Source of the DNA: a virus
Virus record (IMG/VR): IMGVR_UViG_3300007345_000301
Location: 1 to 22,815 of that record
Direction: 5' to 3' (one strand)
Length of the DNA stretch: 22,815 nt
Part shown: piece after piece, positions 1 through 5,180 of the stretch
Position numbering within the stretch: position 1 is the stretch's first letter
Layout: the number at the start of each line of letters is the position of its first letter
Notes under the pieces: model-generated
Database searches by the model: none
What the model was told of the DNA's origin: nothing
Seen by the model: only the letters and a program-made list of their open reading frames with translations
Position numbers and translations under genes: made by a program

Positions 1-57
1 CTTGTCAGCGTTCCAAAGTTTCTCGTACATCTCAAGTAATATCTCTCTATTTGTCAT
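1..57 (-). CDS. 5' end of an unidentified leftward gene (partial)
   Basis: An ATG at 57-55 opens a reading frame that runs off the left edge after 19 codons without a stop. The visible peptide begins MTNREILLEMYEKLWNADK. It is too short to identify. It lies in the same orientation as the other left-arm genes, downstream of the 46-residue gene. Its ATG overlaps by four bases (ATGA) the stop of an 11-codon mini-ORF that starts at 89. The region immediately upstream carries a 21-base direct repeat. Reading it as a gene is an inference from orientation, start context and absence of stops. Confidence 0.5.
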   Translation of the reverse strand, partial: MTNREILLEMYEKLWNADK

Positions 58-111
58 TTTACCCTTGTTTTGTTACAAACAATTAACATTTTTACCCTTA
101 TTTTGTGACAA
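58..111 (-). repeat. 21-base direct repeat upstream of the leftmost gene
   Basis: Positions 58-78 and 91-111 are the same 21-base word with two mismatches, spaced 33 bases apart. On the minus strand each copy ends in AAGGGTAAA just before an ATG (at 89 and at 57). The repeat could be an operator, a translational control site or a duplication of the leader. I cannot assign a function from sequence alone. Confidence 0.6.
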
Positions 112-134
112 TTTAAGGTTCATCGTTGTGAGGA

Positions 135-275
135 TTATAAATCCTTTTCTATGTTCTGGCGTTCTACATACCTGCGCCACATATTAGCAGCCCAAGCCCT
201 TCTCTGGATCTTATTAGGATACACCTTCTTTAACCTCGCATTAGCAATGCGTAGGAATTGATTCATCTTATTCAT
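135..275 (-). CDS. Small basic hypothetical protein, 46 aa
   Basis: ATG at 275-273 and TAA at 137-135 give a 46-residue product starting MNKMNQFLRIANARLKK. It is rich in Lys and Arg (pattern KIQRRAWAANMWRRYVERQ) and has no Cys, signal peptide or membrane segment. A small, strongly basic helical peptide of this kind could bind nucleic acid or a host protein, but I recognise no family. The start is preceded by AAAATTAATTACT, an A/T-rich leader like others in this phage. It sits between the tRNA-like element and the partial gene at the left edge, in the same leftward orientation. It is easily missed because of its length. Confidence 0.6.
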   Translation of the reverse strand: MNKMNQFLRIANARLKKVYPNKIQRRAWAANMWRRYVERQNIEKDL

Positions 276-287
276 AGTAATTAATTT

Positions 288-356
288 TGGAGGGGAGAGG
301 GGAATCGAACCCCTCTATTAACCTACTCCGCAGTAAAGCTATTTGCCTTTTCCCCT
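288..356 (-). tRNA. tRNA-like element (intact T-arm and acceptor, no normal anticodon arm)
   Basis: Read on the minus strand, this 69-base stretch has a 7-base acceptor strand AGGGGAA (356-350) that pairs with CTCCCCT at six of seven positions. It has a perfect T-arm (AGGGG, loop TTCGATT, CCCCT; 314-298) and an encoded CCA at 290-288. The middle is about five bases shorter than in a standard tRNA. It gives only a weak three-pair D-arm (GGC/GCT) and a hairpin TTTACT-GCGG-AGTAGG with a four-base loop instead of a seven-base anticodon loop. I therefore cannot assign an anticodon. It may be a degenerate or unusual tRNA, a tRNA mimic used as an RNA-processing signal between two cotranscribed genes, or the tRNA-derived part of an attachment site. 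No integrase is visible to support the last. Confidence 0.5.
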
Positions 357-363
357 TTGACGT

Positions 364-612
364 TTAAAACAAGTCGTCGTCTTGAGTGTTAGCTGCTGCA
401 CCCGGAGCTGGTTTCTTTTGCTCCAATTCAGCATACATACCACCGTCTCTCTTGCTTAAGAGATTGATGTTCACCCAACCGCGATCGTTTAGGTTGCCCG
501 ACAATAGGTCGATGTCTTTCTGGCTAAAGCCAACATTGATGATCTGACCATACTTACCCTCTTTAACGCGGGTGCTTCCTACGAAGACTTTGTCCTTTCT
601 GTCTTGTGACAT
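364..612 (-). CDS. Probable single-stranded-DNA-binding-like protein, 82 aa
   Basis: The product is 82 residues. A short, probably beta-rich N-terminal part (about 1-65) is followed by a low-complexity Pro/Ala/Gly linker (about 66-75) and ends QDDDLF. An acidic tail finishing in a hydrophobic residue, after a flexible linker, is the hallmark of bacterial and phage SSB proteins (E. coli SSB ends DDDIPF), where it recruits replication and repair partners. The N-terminal part is shorter than a full OB fold (about 100 residues), so family membership is inferred from the tail and from the neighbouring recombination genes. The start ATG at 612 follows an A/T-rich leader, 31 bases after the DnaA-like gene. 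Alternatively it could be a different acidic-tailed replication accessory protein. Confidence 0.6.
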   Translation of the reverse strand: MSQDRKDKVFVGSTRVKEGKYGQIINVGFSQKDIDLLSGNLNDRGWVNINLLSKRDGGMYAELEQKKPAPGAAANTQDDDLF

Positions 613-643
613 AACTAATTAAATTAAAGGATTAAAAAAATAC

Positions 644-1069
644 TTATTCAAGAATCAATTTTGAGAGGTGATTCACCCTCTGTTCTAAACGCGCAACTCT
701 CGAGTTCATATTGTCTACCGCTTGCGATAGATCGCCATTCTCCTCCGAGGTGTGCTTAAGGATGCCTTTGAGTTTGTTATAGTTAAAACTATACATACCA
801 TCGGCCATTCGGTTTTCGTGGGAATGGATGTACTCATACGCCATACGCTGACTAACACCCAAAACTTTACCGACTTCCGTACTTGCGTACTCTTGTTCCG
901 ATAACACCCGTGCGATCAGCGCACGAGCGGTAACTACCTTTCTGTTCTTGCTATTCTCTACGATCTTATCTACTGGGACATCCATAAGATTACAGGCAGT
1001 CTCAATAATAAATCTCTCAAGGGGACTATAGTTCTCCCACAATAGCATAGTACGGTCTAAACTCTCCAT
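644..1069 (-). CDS. DnaA domain IV-like DNA-binding protein, 141 aa
   Basis: Residues about 17-88 resemble the C-terminal DNA-binding domain of the initiator DnaA (Bac_DnaA_C). A helix is followed by SKNRKVVTARALIARVL (40-56), matching the basic R-x-R-x-VV-x-AR segment of DnaA, then a helix-turn-helix at about 61-86 (EVGKVLGVSQRMAYEYIHS). The usual GGRDHSTV signature is altered to GVSQRMAY, so DnaA-box specificity is unlikely to be conserved. There is no AAA+ ATPase domain. Residues 110-140 form a short coiled coil (MNSRVARLEQRVNHL) that suggests oligomerisation. The gene overlaps the exonuclease gene by 44 bases; an internal ATG at 1048 is an alternative start. Likely roles are binding a phage origin or regulatory sites. 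Confidence 0.7.
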   Translation of the reverse strand: MESLDRTMLLWENYSPLERFIIETACNLMDVPVDKIVENSKNRKVVTARALIARVLSEQEYASTEVGKVLGVSQRMAYEYIHSHENRMADGMYSFNYNKLKGILKHTSEENGDLSQAVDNMNSRVARLEQRVNHLSKLILE

Positions 1070-1781
1070 TTAAAAATAATTTTTCATATAAGTTAATTGA
1101 CTTGTGCAGTTCCATCGCTCCGAAGTTTAGGAAATTCTCCGATGCTTTGTAGATGCCTACTTCATAAGGGAACTCTTTCTCTATAACGAGGAAGTAAAAC
1201 TCATCGCAATTGAAGATCTCAGAGTATAGGTACGCTTGTTGAGCGTACATCCACTTGGCGTTTCTGGACCATTCCTCCAGCGGTTTAGCAGTTGTCTTTA
1301 GATCAACAAGGTATCTACGTCCGCCCTCTTCAACAATTGAATCGGCCTTACCTTTTAGTTTAACAACCTCCCCAGATTCTAACGACCATTCCATTACACC
1401 GGGAATCTCGGGTTGGAAGTCAAATCCCATAAGGTCAGTTACCTCACTTACCTTTTGTAGTTTATCGTACATCCCTTGGACGCAATCGTAGTCTTTGGTA
1501 GGTAATACTAACTTACCAGTGTTCTCCGCTTTAAACGCCTTGTAGTCGTTTCCTCTACGCGTTCCGTTCCACTTCACAGAGATATCTTTTCCTTCGAGGA
1601 ACATAGAGTGTAGGGCTTGGCCTACGTCGAAGTACGACGCACTTGGCCAAGACCATTTACCTTGTCTCCATAAGTGAAACTTTGTAGGAGACTTAGTCAT
1701 CAACTTCAGCGAACTATTGGACAGGTAGGACCTATCTGCGTAGTACGCCTCGTCGTCATTAAAGCGAGTAACATCATCCAT
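1026..1781 (-). CDS. RecE/RecB-type PD-(D/E)XK exonuclease, 251 aa
   Basis: The protein shows the motif set of the PD-(D/E)XK exonucleases found in phage recombination modules (RecE C-terminal and YqaJ-like families). The N-terminus YLSNSSLKLMTKSPTKF (19-35) is typical of the RecE-like subgroup. The motifs are GQALHSMF with His58; a probable acidic ligand at Glu131; GKAD with Asp147; LVDLKTT with Asp160 and Lys162; and YAQQAYLY (179-186), the Q-x-x-x-Y-type motif. Length fits a stand-alone nuclease domain. It would resect double-stranded ends 5' to 3' to give 3' single strands for the annealing protein encoded immediately upstream, whose stop overlaps this ATG by one base (TAATG). Translational coupling is likely. 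The DnaA-like gene downstream overlaps its 3' end. Confidence 0.88.
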   Translation of the reverse strand: MDDVTRFNDDEAYYADRSYLSNSSLKLMTKSPTKFHLWRQGKWSWPSASYFDVGQALHSMFLEGKDISVKWNGTRRGNDYKAFKAENTGKLVLPTKDYDCVQGMYDKLQKVSEVTDLMGFDFQPEIPGVMEWSLESGEVVKLKGKADSIVEEGGRRYLVDLKTTAKPLEEWSRNAKWMYAQQAYLYSEIFNCDEFYFLVIEKEFPYEVGIYKASENFLNFGAMELHKSINLYEKLFLNGEFRPYYAIVGEL

Positions 1782-2323
1782 TATGCAAGGATTTCTTTAT
1801 TTTGTTCAGCGGTCGTGTTGTATCCAGCTAACGCCTTCTCTACTGCTTCCTTCTTACCAGAGGCAACTGCGGCTTTCATCTTTTCAATGATCTCCGGAGT
1901 AAGCTCTTTAAGAGCTACTTTAGTTTGCTTCTTAGTTGGTGCAGTAGTCGTACTTCCTGTAGAGTTCTGCTTTGCGATGGCGATCGCAACCTCGTTAGAA
2001 CTTGCAATCGAAGTATCAATACCAATACCGAGAGCAGCCAATGCACGGCCCCAAGCACTTGTCTCACAATTCTCCACATAGCTTGTCTTGTTAATGTAAC
2101 TACTGGACTTATCCTCTTGAGCGAAACCAGTTGCTTTAACCATTCCGTTCTCATCTGTAATGAGAGCTTTTATCACACAACTCCCTTCATCAAGGTGGTG
2201 GATCTCCGAAGATAGTGACCATCCCTTGTAGTCTCCGCTCTCGCGAAAGTACTTGATTCTTTCATTGACTTCAACATACTCTTTACCTTTGATGTTTGTA
2301 GTCTTAAACTTGTAGCGACTCAT
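1781..2323 (-). CDS. Probable phage single-strand annealing protein (Erf/Sak-like), 180 aa
   Basis: The N-terminal 115 residues look like a compact annealing domain: VNERIKYFRE near 19-28, a central beta-rich stretch, and the conserved segment VENCETSAWGRALAALGIG (83-101) followed by IDTSIASSNEV. An E-T-S-A-x-G-R-A-L-A-x-L-G-I motif is typical of phage proteins encoded beside RecE/RecB-type nucleases and described as Erf/Sak/Rad52-like. Residues 116-140 are a Ser/Thr/Lys linker and 141-180 a small helical C-terminal part. It would coat the 3' tails made by the neighbouring exonuclease and anneal complementary strands. The gene is the first of the exonuclease pair and overlaps it by one base. 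Assignment rests on motif and context; the exact superfamily is uncertain. Confidence 0.72.
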   Translation of the reverse strand: MSRYKFKTTNIKGKEYVEVNERIKYFRESGDYKGWSLSSEIHHLDEGSCVIKALITDENGMVKATGFAQEDKSSSYINKTSYVENCETSAWGRALAALGIGIDTSIASSNEVAIAIAKQNSTGSTTTAPTKKQTKVALKELTPEIIEKMKAAVASGKKEAVEKALAGYNTTAEQNKEILA

Positions 2324-2351
2324 ATATAATTGTTTGAATTAATACTCTTTG

Positions 2352-2384
2352 TGGGGGTTTGGTCGGGGGCCGGAGCGTGCCCCC
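2352..2384. other. G-rich tract and GC hairpin in the leader of the annealing-protein gene
   Basis: The plus strand carries G5-TTT-GG-TC-G5-CC-GG, and GGGGGC (2365-2370) pairs perfectly with GCCCCC (2379-2384) around an eight-base loop. It stands out in an A/T-rich intergenic stretch (2324-2461) between two leftward genes. In the leftward transcript the C-rich strand would form the same hairpin about 40 bases before the annealing-protein start. There is no U-tract in that direction, so a simple terminator is unlikely. An attenuator, RNA-stability element or quadruplex-forming site is possible. Confidence 0.4.
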
Positions 2385-2461
2385 TTTACAAACCAAAACC
2401 TTAAGATGCTCCGTTGTGCTTAAACAATGATTAACATTACTGCTAATATACTAATAAATTA

Positions 2462-3001
2462 CTAAAAAGCAATACCAGCTATCTTTTTATTTAACATATT
2501 TAAACTCATCTGCTTCTCATAGTTGTCTGCCTTGAGTTGATCTATCTCCTTCTGTAGTTCTTTTACAACTTCTTCCTGTAGTTTAAATTCCATCAAGACC
2601 TTTCTATTGCGACGACTCATCTTCATTAATCGATCACGCATTTGATTGTTCTCATCCTTTAATCCGTTGTACTCAGAGAAGTCTATATCAAACATAAACA
2701 TCTCAGCAAACTGATGGCTCATAATCTCGTAAGCCTTGTAATATACTTTTGAGAAACGAAGATTTACTTCGTGATTCTTATTGGCCCATACCACCATTGC
2801 GTGATGCTTCCCCAGAATTTTAGCTATACTCGTTATGCTGAGTGAGGAGTACTTATTTGCAGCAACCATAAATGCGTTGCGGTACATTACATTTCTTTGG
2901 ACTCTGTTGTCATCAACGGCCCATTGTTTTTTAACGTCCTTCCAGTAGTGTTCCAACATTACCTTTTGACCCATTGCGCTTAATACCTGTTCTTTTTCCA
3001 T
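2462..3001 (-). CDS. DnaA domain IV-like protein with C-terminal coiled coil, 179 aa
   Basis: Residues about 33-78 match the layout of the DnaA C-terminal DNA-binding domain. A basic helix (RVQRNVMYRNAFMVAANKY) is followed by a helix-turn-helix SLSITSIAKILGKHHAMVVWANKNHE. GKHHAMVVWA resembles the DnaA signature GGRDHSTVLHA and keeps one His. Residues 112-170 are charged heptads (LKDENNQMRDRLMKM, EEVVKELQKEIDQLKADN) predicted to form a long coiled coil. No AAA+ domain is present. Domain order parallels the 141-residue protein encoded at 644-1069, suggesting two related DNA-binding proteins in one module. It is the first gene downstream of the palindrome array at 3026-3138, which makes that array a plausible binding target, by inference only. 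Confidence 0.68.
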   Translation of the reverse strand: MEKEQVLSAMGQKVMLEHYWKDVKKQWAVDDNRVQRNVMYRNAFMVAANKYSSLSITSIAKILGKHHAMVVWANKNHEVNLRFSKVYYKAYEIMSHQFAEMFMFDIDFSEYNGLKDENNQMRDRLMKMSRRNRKVLMEFKLQEEVVKELQKEIDQLKADNYEKQMSLNMLNKKIAGIAF

Positions 3002-3025
3002 AATTTACTTTGTTATAAACCCCTA

Positions 3026-3138
3026 TATACTTAGTATACCTACTCTGTGTATACTATATACTCTCTCTTATAGAGAGAAGTATATACTCTATATACTAAG
3101 AATATAATATATACTAAGTATATATCCAAAGTATATAT
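3026..3138. repeat. Palindrome array A built on TATACTTAG
   Basis: This A/T-rich stretch holds repeated copies of TATACTAAG or its complement CTTAGTATA: 3030-3038, 3092-3100 and 3110-3118. Two of them form odd-centred palindromes, TATACTTAGTATA (3026-3038) and its reverse complement TATACTAAGTATA (from 3110). GTATAC, AGTATATACT and AGTATATAT variants fill the spaces, and a long hairpin lies at 3055-3086. The same core recurs at 7671-7800. The array lies between the small early genes and the second DnaA-like gene, in the leader of that gene. It looks like an operator cluster or a replication origin element. Confidence 0.75.
3055..3086. other. Long A/T and CT/GA hairpin inside array A
   Basis: TATATAC (3055-3061) pairs with GTATATA (3080-3086), and TCTCTC (3062-3067) pairs with GAGAGA (3073-3078) around a TTATA loop, with a single bulged A at 3079. 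The total stem is 13 pairs. It could form in DNA or in leftward RNA. No adjacent U-run marks it as an ordinary terminator. Confidence 0.6.
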
Positions 3139-3165
3139 GGTATTTTAATCGGGTATTCTTTTTTT

Positions 3166-3441
3166 TTATATTCCTAAGTGATCACTATACTCGTCCTCTA
3201 AACGGTTATCGGTCCACAACTGATACCAATACTCATCATCTTCGTAAGAGTCTCTTAAATCGTCTCTAAGACATCTCTCTGTCGATGTATAGATTGAGTT
3301 TCCGTTCTGCTTCTTTCCAGTTCTCAAAGTATTGATTCCGTTCTGAAAGAACTTTGTAATACTTGAGGCGTGCTTTGTCAACACCTCTCTGTAGTTTAAG
3401 TAAGTCATTTGTTCGTGTTCTATGGATTGCCTCAAAATCAT
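3166..3441 (-). CDS. Possible overlapping small ORF, up to 91 aa
   Basis: An open frame ends at 3166 and extends up to an ATG at 3441, with another ATG at 3408. Most of it overlaps the better-looking 101-residue gene in another frame. Only its last 34 residues or so (downstream of 3266) lie outside that gene, and those look protein-like: acidic with aromatic residues (DSYEDDEYWYQLWTDNRLEDEY). It may be a separate overlapping gene, or the tail may be reached by a +1 shift near the stop of the upstream gene (ATG TCT TAG). I cannot tell which. The C-terminal part is more credible than the N-terminal part. Confidence 0.35.
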   Translation of the reverse strand: MILRQSIEHEQMTYLNYREVLTKHASSITKFFQNGINTLRTGKKQNGNSIYTSTERCLRDDLRDSYEDDEYWYQLWTDNRLEDEYSDHLGI

Positions 3442-3571
3442 ACAAGGCCATTAATATTTTTTTCTTCTCATCAGAGTCTTCTAACATACCAATGATCTCG
3501 GTCATCTCACCTACAATGTAGATCAGTAGAGTCATATCATTAGCGTATATCAATTCATCTGCGCTATTCAT
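3266..3571 (-). CDS. Helical hypothetical protein, 101 aa
   Basis: The product is highly charged and predicted mostly helical, with heptad-like segments (about 60-98: NDLLKLQRGVDKARLKYYKVL, ERNQYFENWKEAERKLNLYI) that suggest a coiled coil. No Cys cluster, signal peptide or membrane segment is seen and I recognise no family. Its ATG at 3571 overlaps by eight bases the stop of the preceding 55-residue gene, a sign of operonic translational coupling. It belongs to the chain of small leftward early genes. Such phage genes often act on host functions, but nothing in the sequence shows that here. Confidence 0.65.
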   Translation of the reverse strand: MNSADELIYANDMTLLIYIVGEMTEIIGMLEDSDEKKKILMALYDFEAIHRTRTNDLLKLQRGVDKARLKYYKVLSERNQYFENWKEAERKLNLYIDREMS

Positions 3572-3731
3572 CTTCCTTTAAAGAATTATAATTCTTTATC
3601 ATAAACAACCAGTCATCTCTGGATATCTCTTCCTCACAAAATTCTTGGGCTAAGTCTCTTGCTTTAGGACTAAACATATTGTAGGCTCCTAATTCTCTAA
3701 CGAGTTCGTATGCTCTAAACTTCTCTTTCAT
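3564..3731 (-). CDS. Small hypothetical protein, 55 aa
   Basis: ATG at 3731-3729 and TAG at 3566-3564 encode a 55-residue acidic, helical protein starting MKEKFRAYELVRELGAYNMF and ending SLKEDE. The start has a good ribosome-binding context, AAATAGGAGTT just before ATG, nearly identical to the leader of the next gene upstream (AAATAGGAATT). It overlaps the following gene by eight bases. No family is recognised. Coding status rests on the leader, the coupling at both ends and the absence of a better frame. Confidence 0.65.
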   Translation of the reverse strand: MKEKFRAYELVRELGAYNMFSPKARDLAQEFCEEEISRDDWLFMIKNYNSLKEDE

Positions 3732-3744
3732 AACTCCTATTTAT

Positions 3745-3915
3745 TTATATATTACTTTCTATATCATAACCATACACAGCGACCTGTCCGCTATGAAATA
3801 GATACTCCATATGCTTGTAGACCTTTGTCGCTCTCGGTCTTTTGCAATGCTTAATGGCGTGTATATTTCTCGCACCATCAACGCTTTCTTTTGTGTAAAA
3901 AATATATCTCCACAT
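3745..3915 (-). CDS. Small basic hypothetical protein, 56 aa
   Basis: ATG at 3915-3913 and TAA at 3747-3745 encode a 56-residue protein starting MWRYIFYTKESVDGARN and containing a basic stretch HAIKHCKRPRATKVYKH. The leader AATAAATAGGAATT includes the stop of the upstream 71-residue gene and an AGGA element five to eight bases before the ATG. A single Cys and several aromatic residues are present but no recognisable domain. It follows its upstream neighbour with only five bases between stop and start, so it is almost certainly cotranscribed. Confidence 0.65.
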   Translation of the reverse strand: MWRYIFYTKESVDGARNIHAIKHCKRPRATKVYKHMEYLFHSGQVAVYGYDIESNI

Positions 3916-3920
3916 AATTC

Positions 3921-4136
3921 CTATTTATTAAACAATACTTTATTCTTCCAATCGTTAACATCACCGGATATATTCTCATACTTGTAGTAAGCTAATACAT
4001 CTACCATCACCTCGTCCGGCACATAATTCCAAGCATATATAAGAGCGAGATCAGCGAGCGTTGGTCTACCATTACCTTCGGTACGATTCCATTTCATCAC
4101 GACTACATTAAACTCTCTTAGTGTATTGATTTTCAT
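3921..4136 (-). CDS. Hypothetical protein, 71 aa
   Basis: The product has a helical pattern with conserved-looking Trp residues (VVMKWNRTEGNGRPTLADL, LIYAWNYVPDEVMVDVLAYY). PTLADLALIYAWN could be part of a small helix-turn-helix, but the fit is weak and I assign no function. Its ATG overlaps the stop of the preceding gene as ATGA (4136-4133), indicating translational coupling. It belongs to the small-gene string of the early leftward operon. Confidence 0.68.
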   Translation of the reverse strand: MKINTLREFNVVVMKWNRTEGNGRPTLADLALIYAWNYVPDEVMVDVLAYYKYENISGDVNDWKNKVLFNK

Positions 4137-4342
4137 AATTGATTATCTTTAAATGTTTTGTACTTGATCCGAGCTACCTTCAGAAACAAACGCTTATCAA
4201 CTACATTGTAGAACTGGACCATTGAATGGGACAAGTAGTTTCTTTCTAATACATCCACTATTAGTTCCGCTAACTGCTGGCCTGTAGGATCTATCTCTAT
4301 TACAACCTTCTCCAGTTTTTTATACGCTTCGTTACTCTGCAT
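4133..4342 (-). CDS. Hypothetical protein, 69 aa
   Basis: A 69-residue protein starting MQSNEAYKKLEKVVIEID, with a mixed charged and hydrophobic pattern suggesting a small soluble helical or alpha/beta fold. No motif is recognised. The start overlaps the end of the zinc-ribbon-like gene by 11 bases, and its own stop overlaps the next start (ATGA). It therefore lies in a block of three overlapping genes that must be transcribed together. Confidence 0.65.
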   Translation of the reverse strand: MQSNEAYKKLEKVVIEIDPTGQQLAELIVDVLERNYLSHSMVQFYNVVDKRLFLKVARIKYKTFKDNQL

Positions 4343-4541
4343 CTCCGATATTATTTAAAGTTCCACAATCACATATATGTAACTGGTTCACACCAATTAC
4401 GATAGGTATCTGCTTATCACATCCACCACAAAAGAATACTTCTCTATGGTACTCTTCTTTTTTAGACGTTACTATTTTATCCGAAACCATCTTAGTAACA
4501 GTTCCATCTTTCCAGTGTATTTGATATCCTTTACGATCCAT
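4332..4541 (-). CDS. Zinc-ribbon-like small protein, 69 aa
   Basis: Four Cys residues are arranged C38-x2-C41 and C57-x1-C59 (FFCGGCDKQ and HICDCGT), with His55 close to the second pair. This is the pattern of a small zinc ribbon, in which two knuckles hold one metal ion. The N-terminal 30 residues (GYQIHWKDGTVTKMVSDKIV) look like a beta hairpin. Metal binding is inferred; the second knuckle is C-x-C rather than C-x2-C, which is slightly unusual. It could bind nucleic acid or a partner protein. It starts four bases after the SH3-barrel-like gene and overlaps the next gene by 11 bases. Confidence 0.65.
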   Translation of the reverse strand: MDRKGYQIHWKDGTVTKMVSDKIVTSKKEEYHREVFFCGGCDKQIPIVIGVNQLHICDCGTLNNIGDAE

Positions 4542-4545
4542 ATTA

Positions 4546-4833
4546 CTACTCGTTTACAAATTCATACTCGTTACCAAATGCACTAACCGATACCAATTGC
4601 TCCGGGATAATCTGCATATACCGCTTACGATTGTTGTCCCAGATCAACCAGTTGCTTTCCTTGATGGAAGACTTGCCTCCCTTAGTAAACTTAGCAACAC
4701 CCATACGACCATTGAAACTGGTGATCTCACCATTCTTTTTGATGTAGGTGCCTCCGAAGATTCTACCACTTGATTGTAGTTCTGACTTGAACTCTGCTGC
4801 GTAACCTTTAGTTACTGATACTTTAGTTTTCAT
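4546..4833 (-). CDS. SH3 beta-barrel fold-like protein (DUF2693-like), 95 aa
   Basis: The central part has the pattern GTYIKKNGEITSFNGRMGV (28-46) then KFTKGGKSSI, N-LIWD, and a closing Y-QIIPEQLVSVSAFG. From memory this matches small Bacteroidota and phage proteins annotated as SH3 beta-barrel fold-containing (DUF2693), whose hallmark is KKDGT-R-x-NGR-GV followed by KGGK and a Y-R-SINLD-type strand. Function of the family is not established to my knowledge; a nucleic-acid or protein-interaction role is plausible for an SH3-like barrel. It is the second gene of the early operon. Its presence supports a Bacteroidota host. Confidence 0.65.
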   Translation of the reverse strand: MKTKVSVTKGYAAEFKSELQSSGRIFGGTYIKKNGEITSFNGRMGVAKFTKGGKSSIKESNWLIWDNNRKRYMQIIPEQLVSVSAFGNEYEFVNE

Positions 4834-4844
4834 AGTATATAGTT

Positions 4845-5090
4845 TTAGTATTTAATATAAGAGTCCTTAGCCGGGTACACCACATTGTAGTTTTCGTCAA
4901 ACATACCACACTCAAATCTGCGTGTTTGTAGCGTTTCTGCTATGTATATCAACTCTTCATCATTGGCCCACTCCCTAAGGATAACCTCTAACATTTGTCC
5001 AGCAGTCCAATGTTCCGCTTCCTGTGTAATTGCATTCACAGCTCTCTCCGAGTGCGAGTCGTTATGCAAGTCTATAGCTGTTGCTTTCAT
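4845..5090 (-). CDS. First gene of the early leftward operon, hypothetical, 81 aa
   Basis: I take the start at 5090 (MKATAIDLHNDSHSERAVN) rather than an in-frame ATG at 5144, because the promoter -7 element lies at 5115-5122 and a transcript from it could not include the longer start. The protein is acidic, with a helical centre (QMLEVILREWANDEELIYIAETLQT) and a C-terminal part ending NVVYPAKDSYIKY. I recognise no family. The leader contains CAATTACAATT just before ATG. As the promoter-proximal gene it is probably among the first expressed. Confidence 0.65.
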   Translation of the reverse strand: MKATAIDLHNDSHSERAVNAITQEAEHWTAGQMLEVILREWANDEELIYIAETLQTRRFECGMFDENYNVVYPAKDSYIKY

Positions 5091-5114
5091 AATTGTAATT
5101 GTTTTGATTCCCTC

Positions 5115-5145
5115 CAAAAGTAATATAAAACTTCTAACTTGCAAA
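5115..5145 (-). promoter_or_regulatory. Bacteroidota-type promoter for the leftward operon
   Basis: On the minus strand TTTG (5145-5142) is followed by 19 bases and then TACTTTTG (5122-5115), matching the Bacteroidota consensus TTTG, about 19-21 bases, TAnnTTTG exactly. Transcription would start a few bases downstream, about 5110-5105, giving a short leader before the ATG at 5090. It is well placed to read all the leftward genes. I found no equally good match elsewhere in the non-coding parts of the window. Confidence 0.72.
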
Positions 5146-5180
5146 CATTTCTGTTAAAAAGTCTAAAAAAAAAATAATTT

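Noticed and set aside
2-187. Plus-strand open frame of 61 codons
   Set aside because: It overlaps the better-supported leftward 46-residue gene and the partial gene at the left edge, crosses a repeat-containing leader, and its hydrophobic sequence has no family resemblance.
1674-2081. Plus-strand open frame of 135 codons opposite the exonuclease and annealing genes
   Set aside because: It is antisense to two well-supported genes whose motifs are clear; its open length reflects their codon bias.
3026-3138. CRISPR array as explanation of the TATACTTAG repeats
   Set aside because: The repeats are short, A/T-rich, variably spaced and in both orientations, with no constant repeat-spacer pattern and no cas genes.
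5091-5144. Longer start for the first leftward gene at 5144
   Set aside because: It lies upstream of the promoter -7 element, so the message from that promoter could not encode it.
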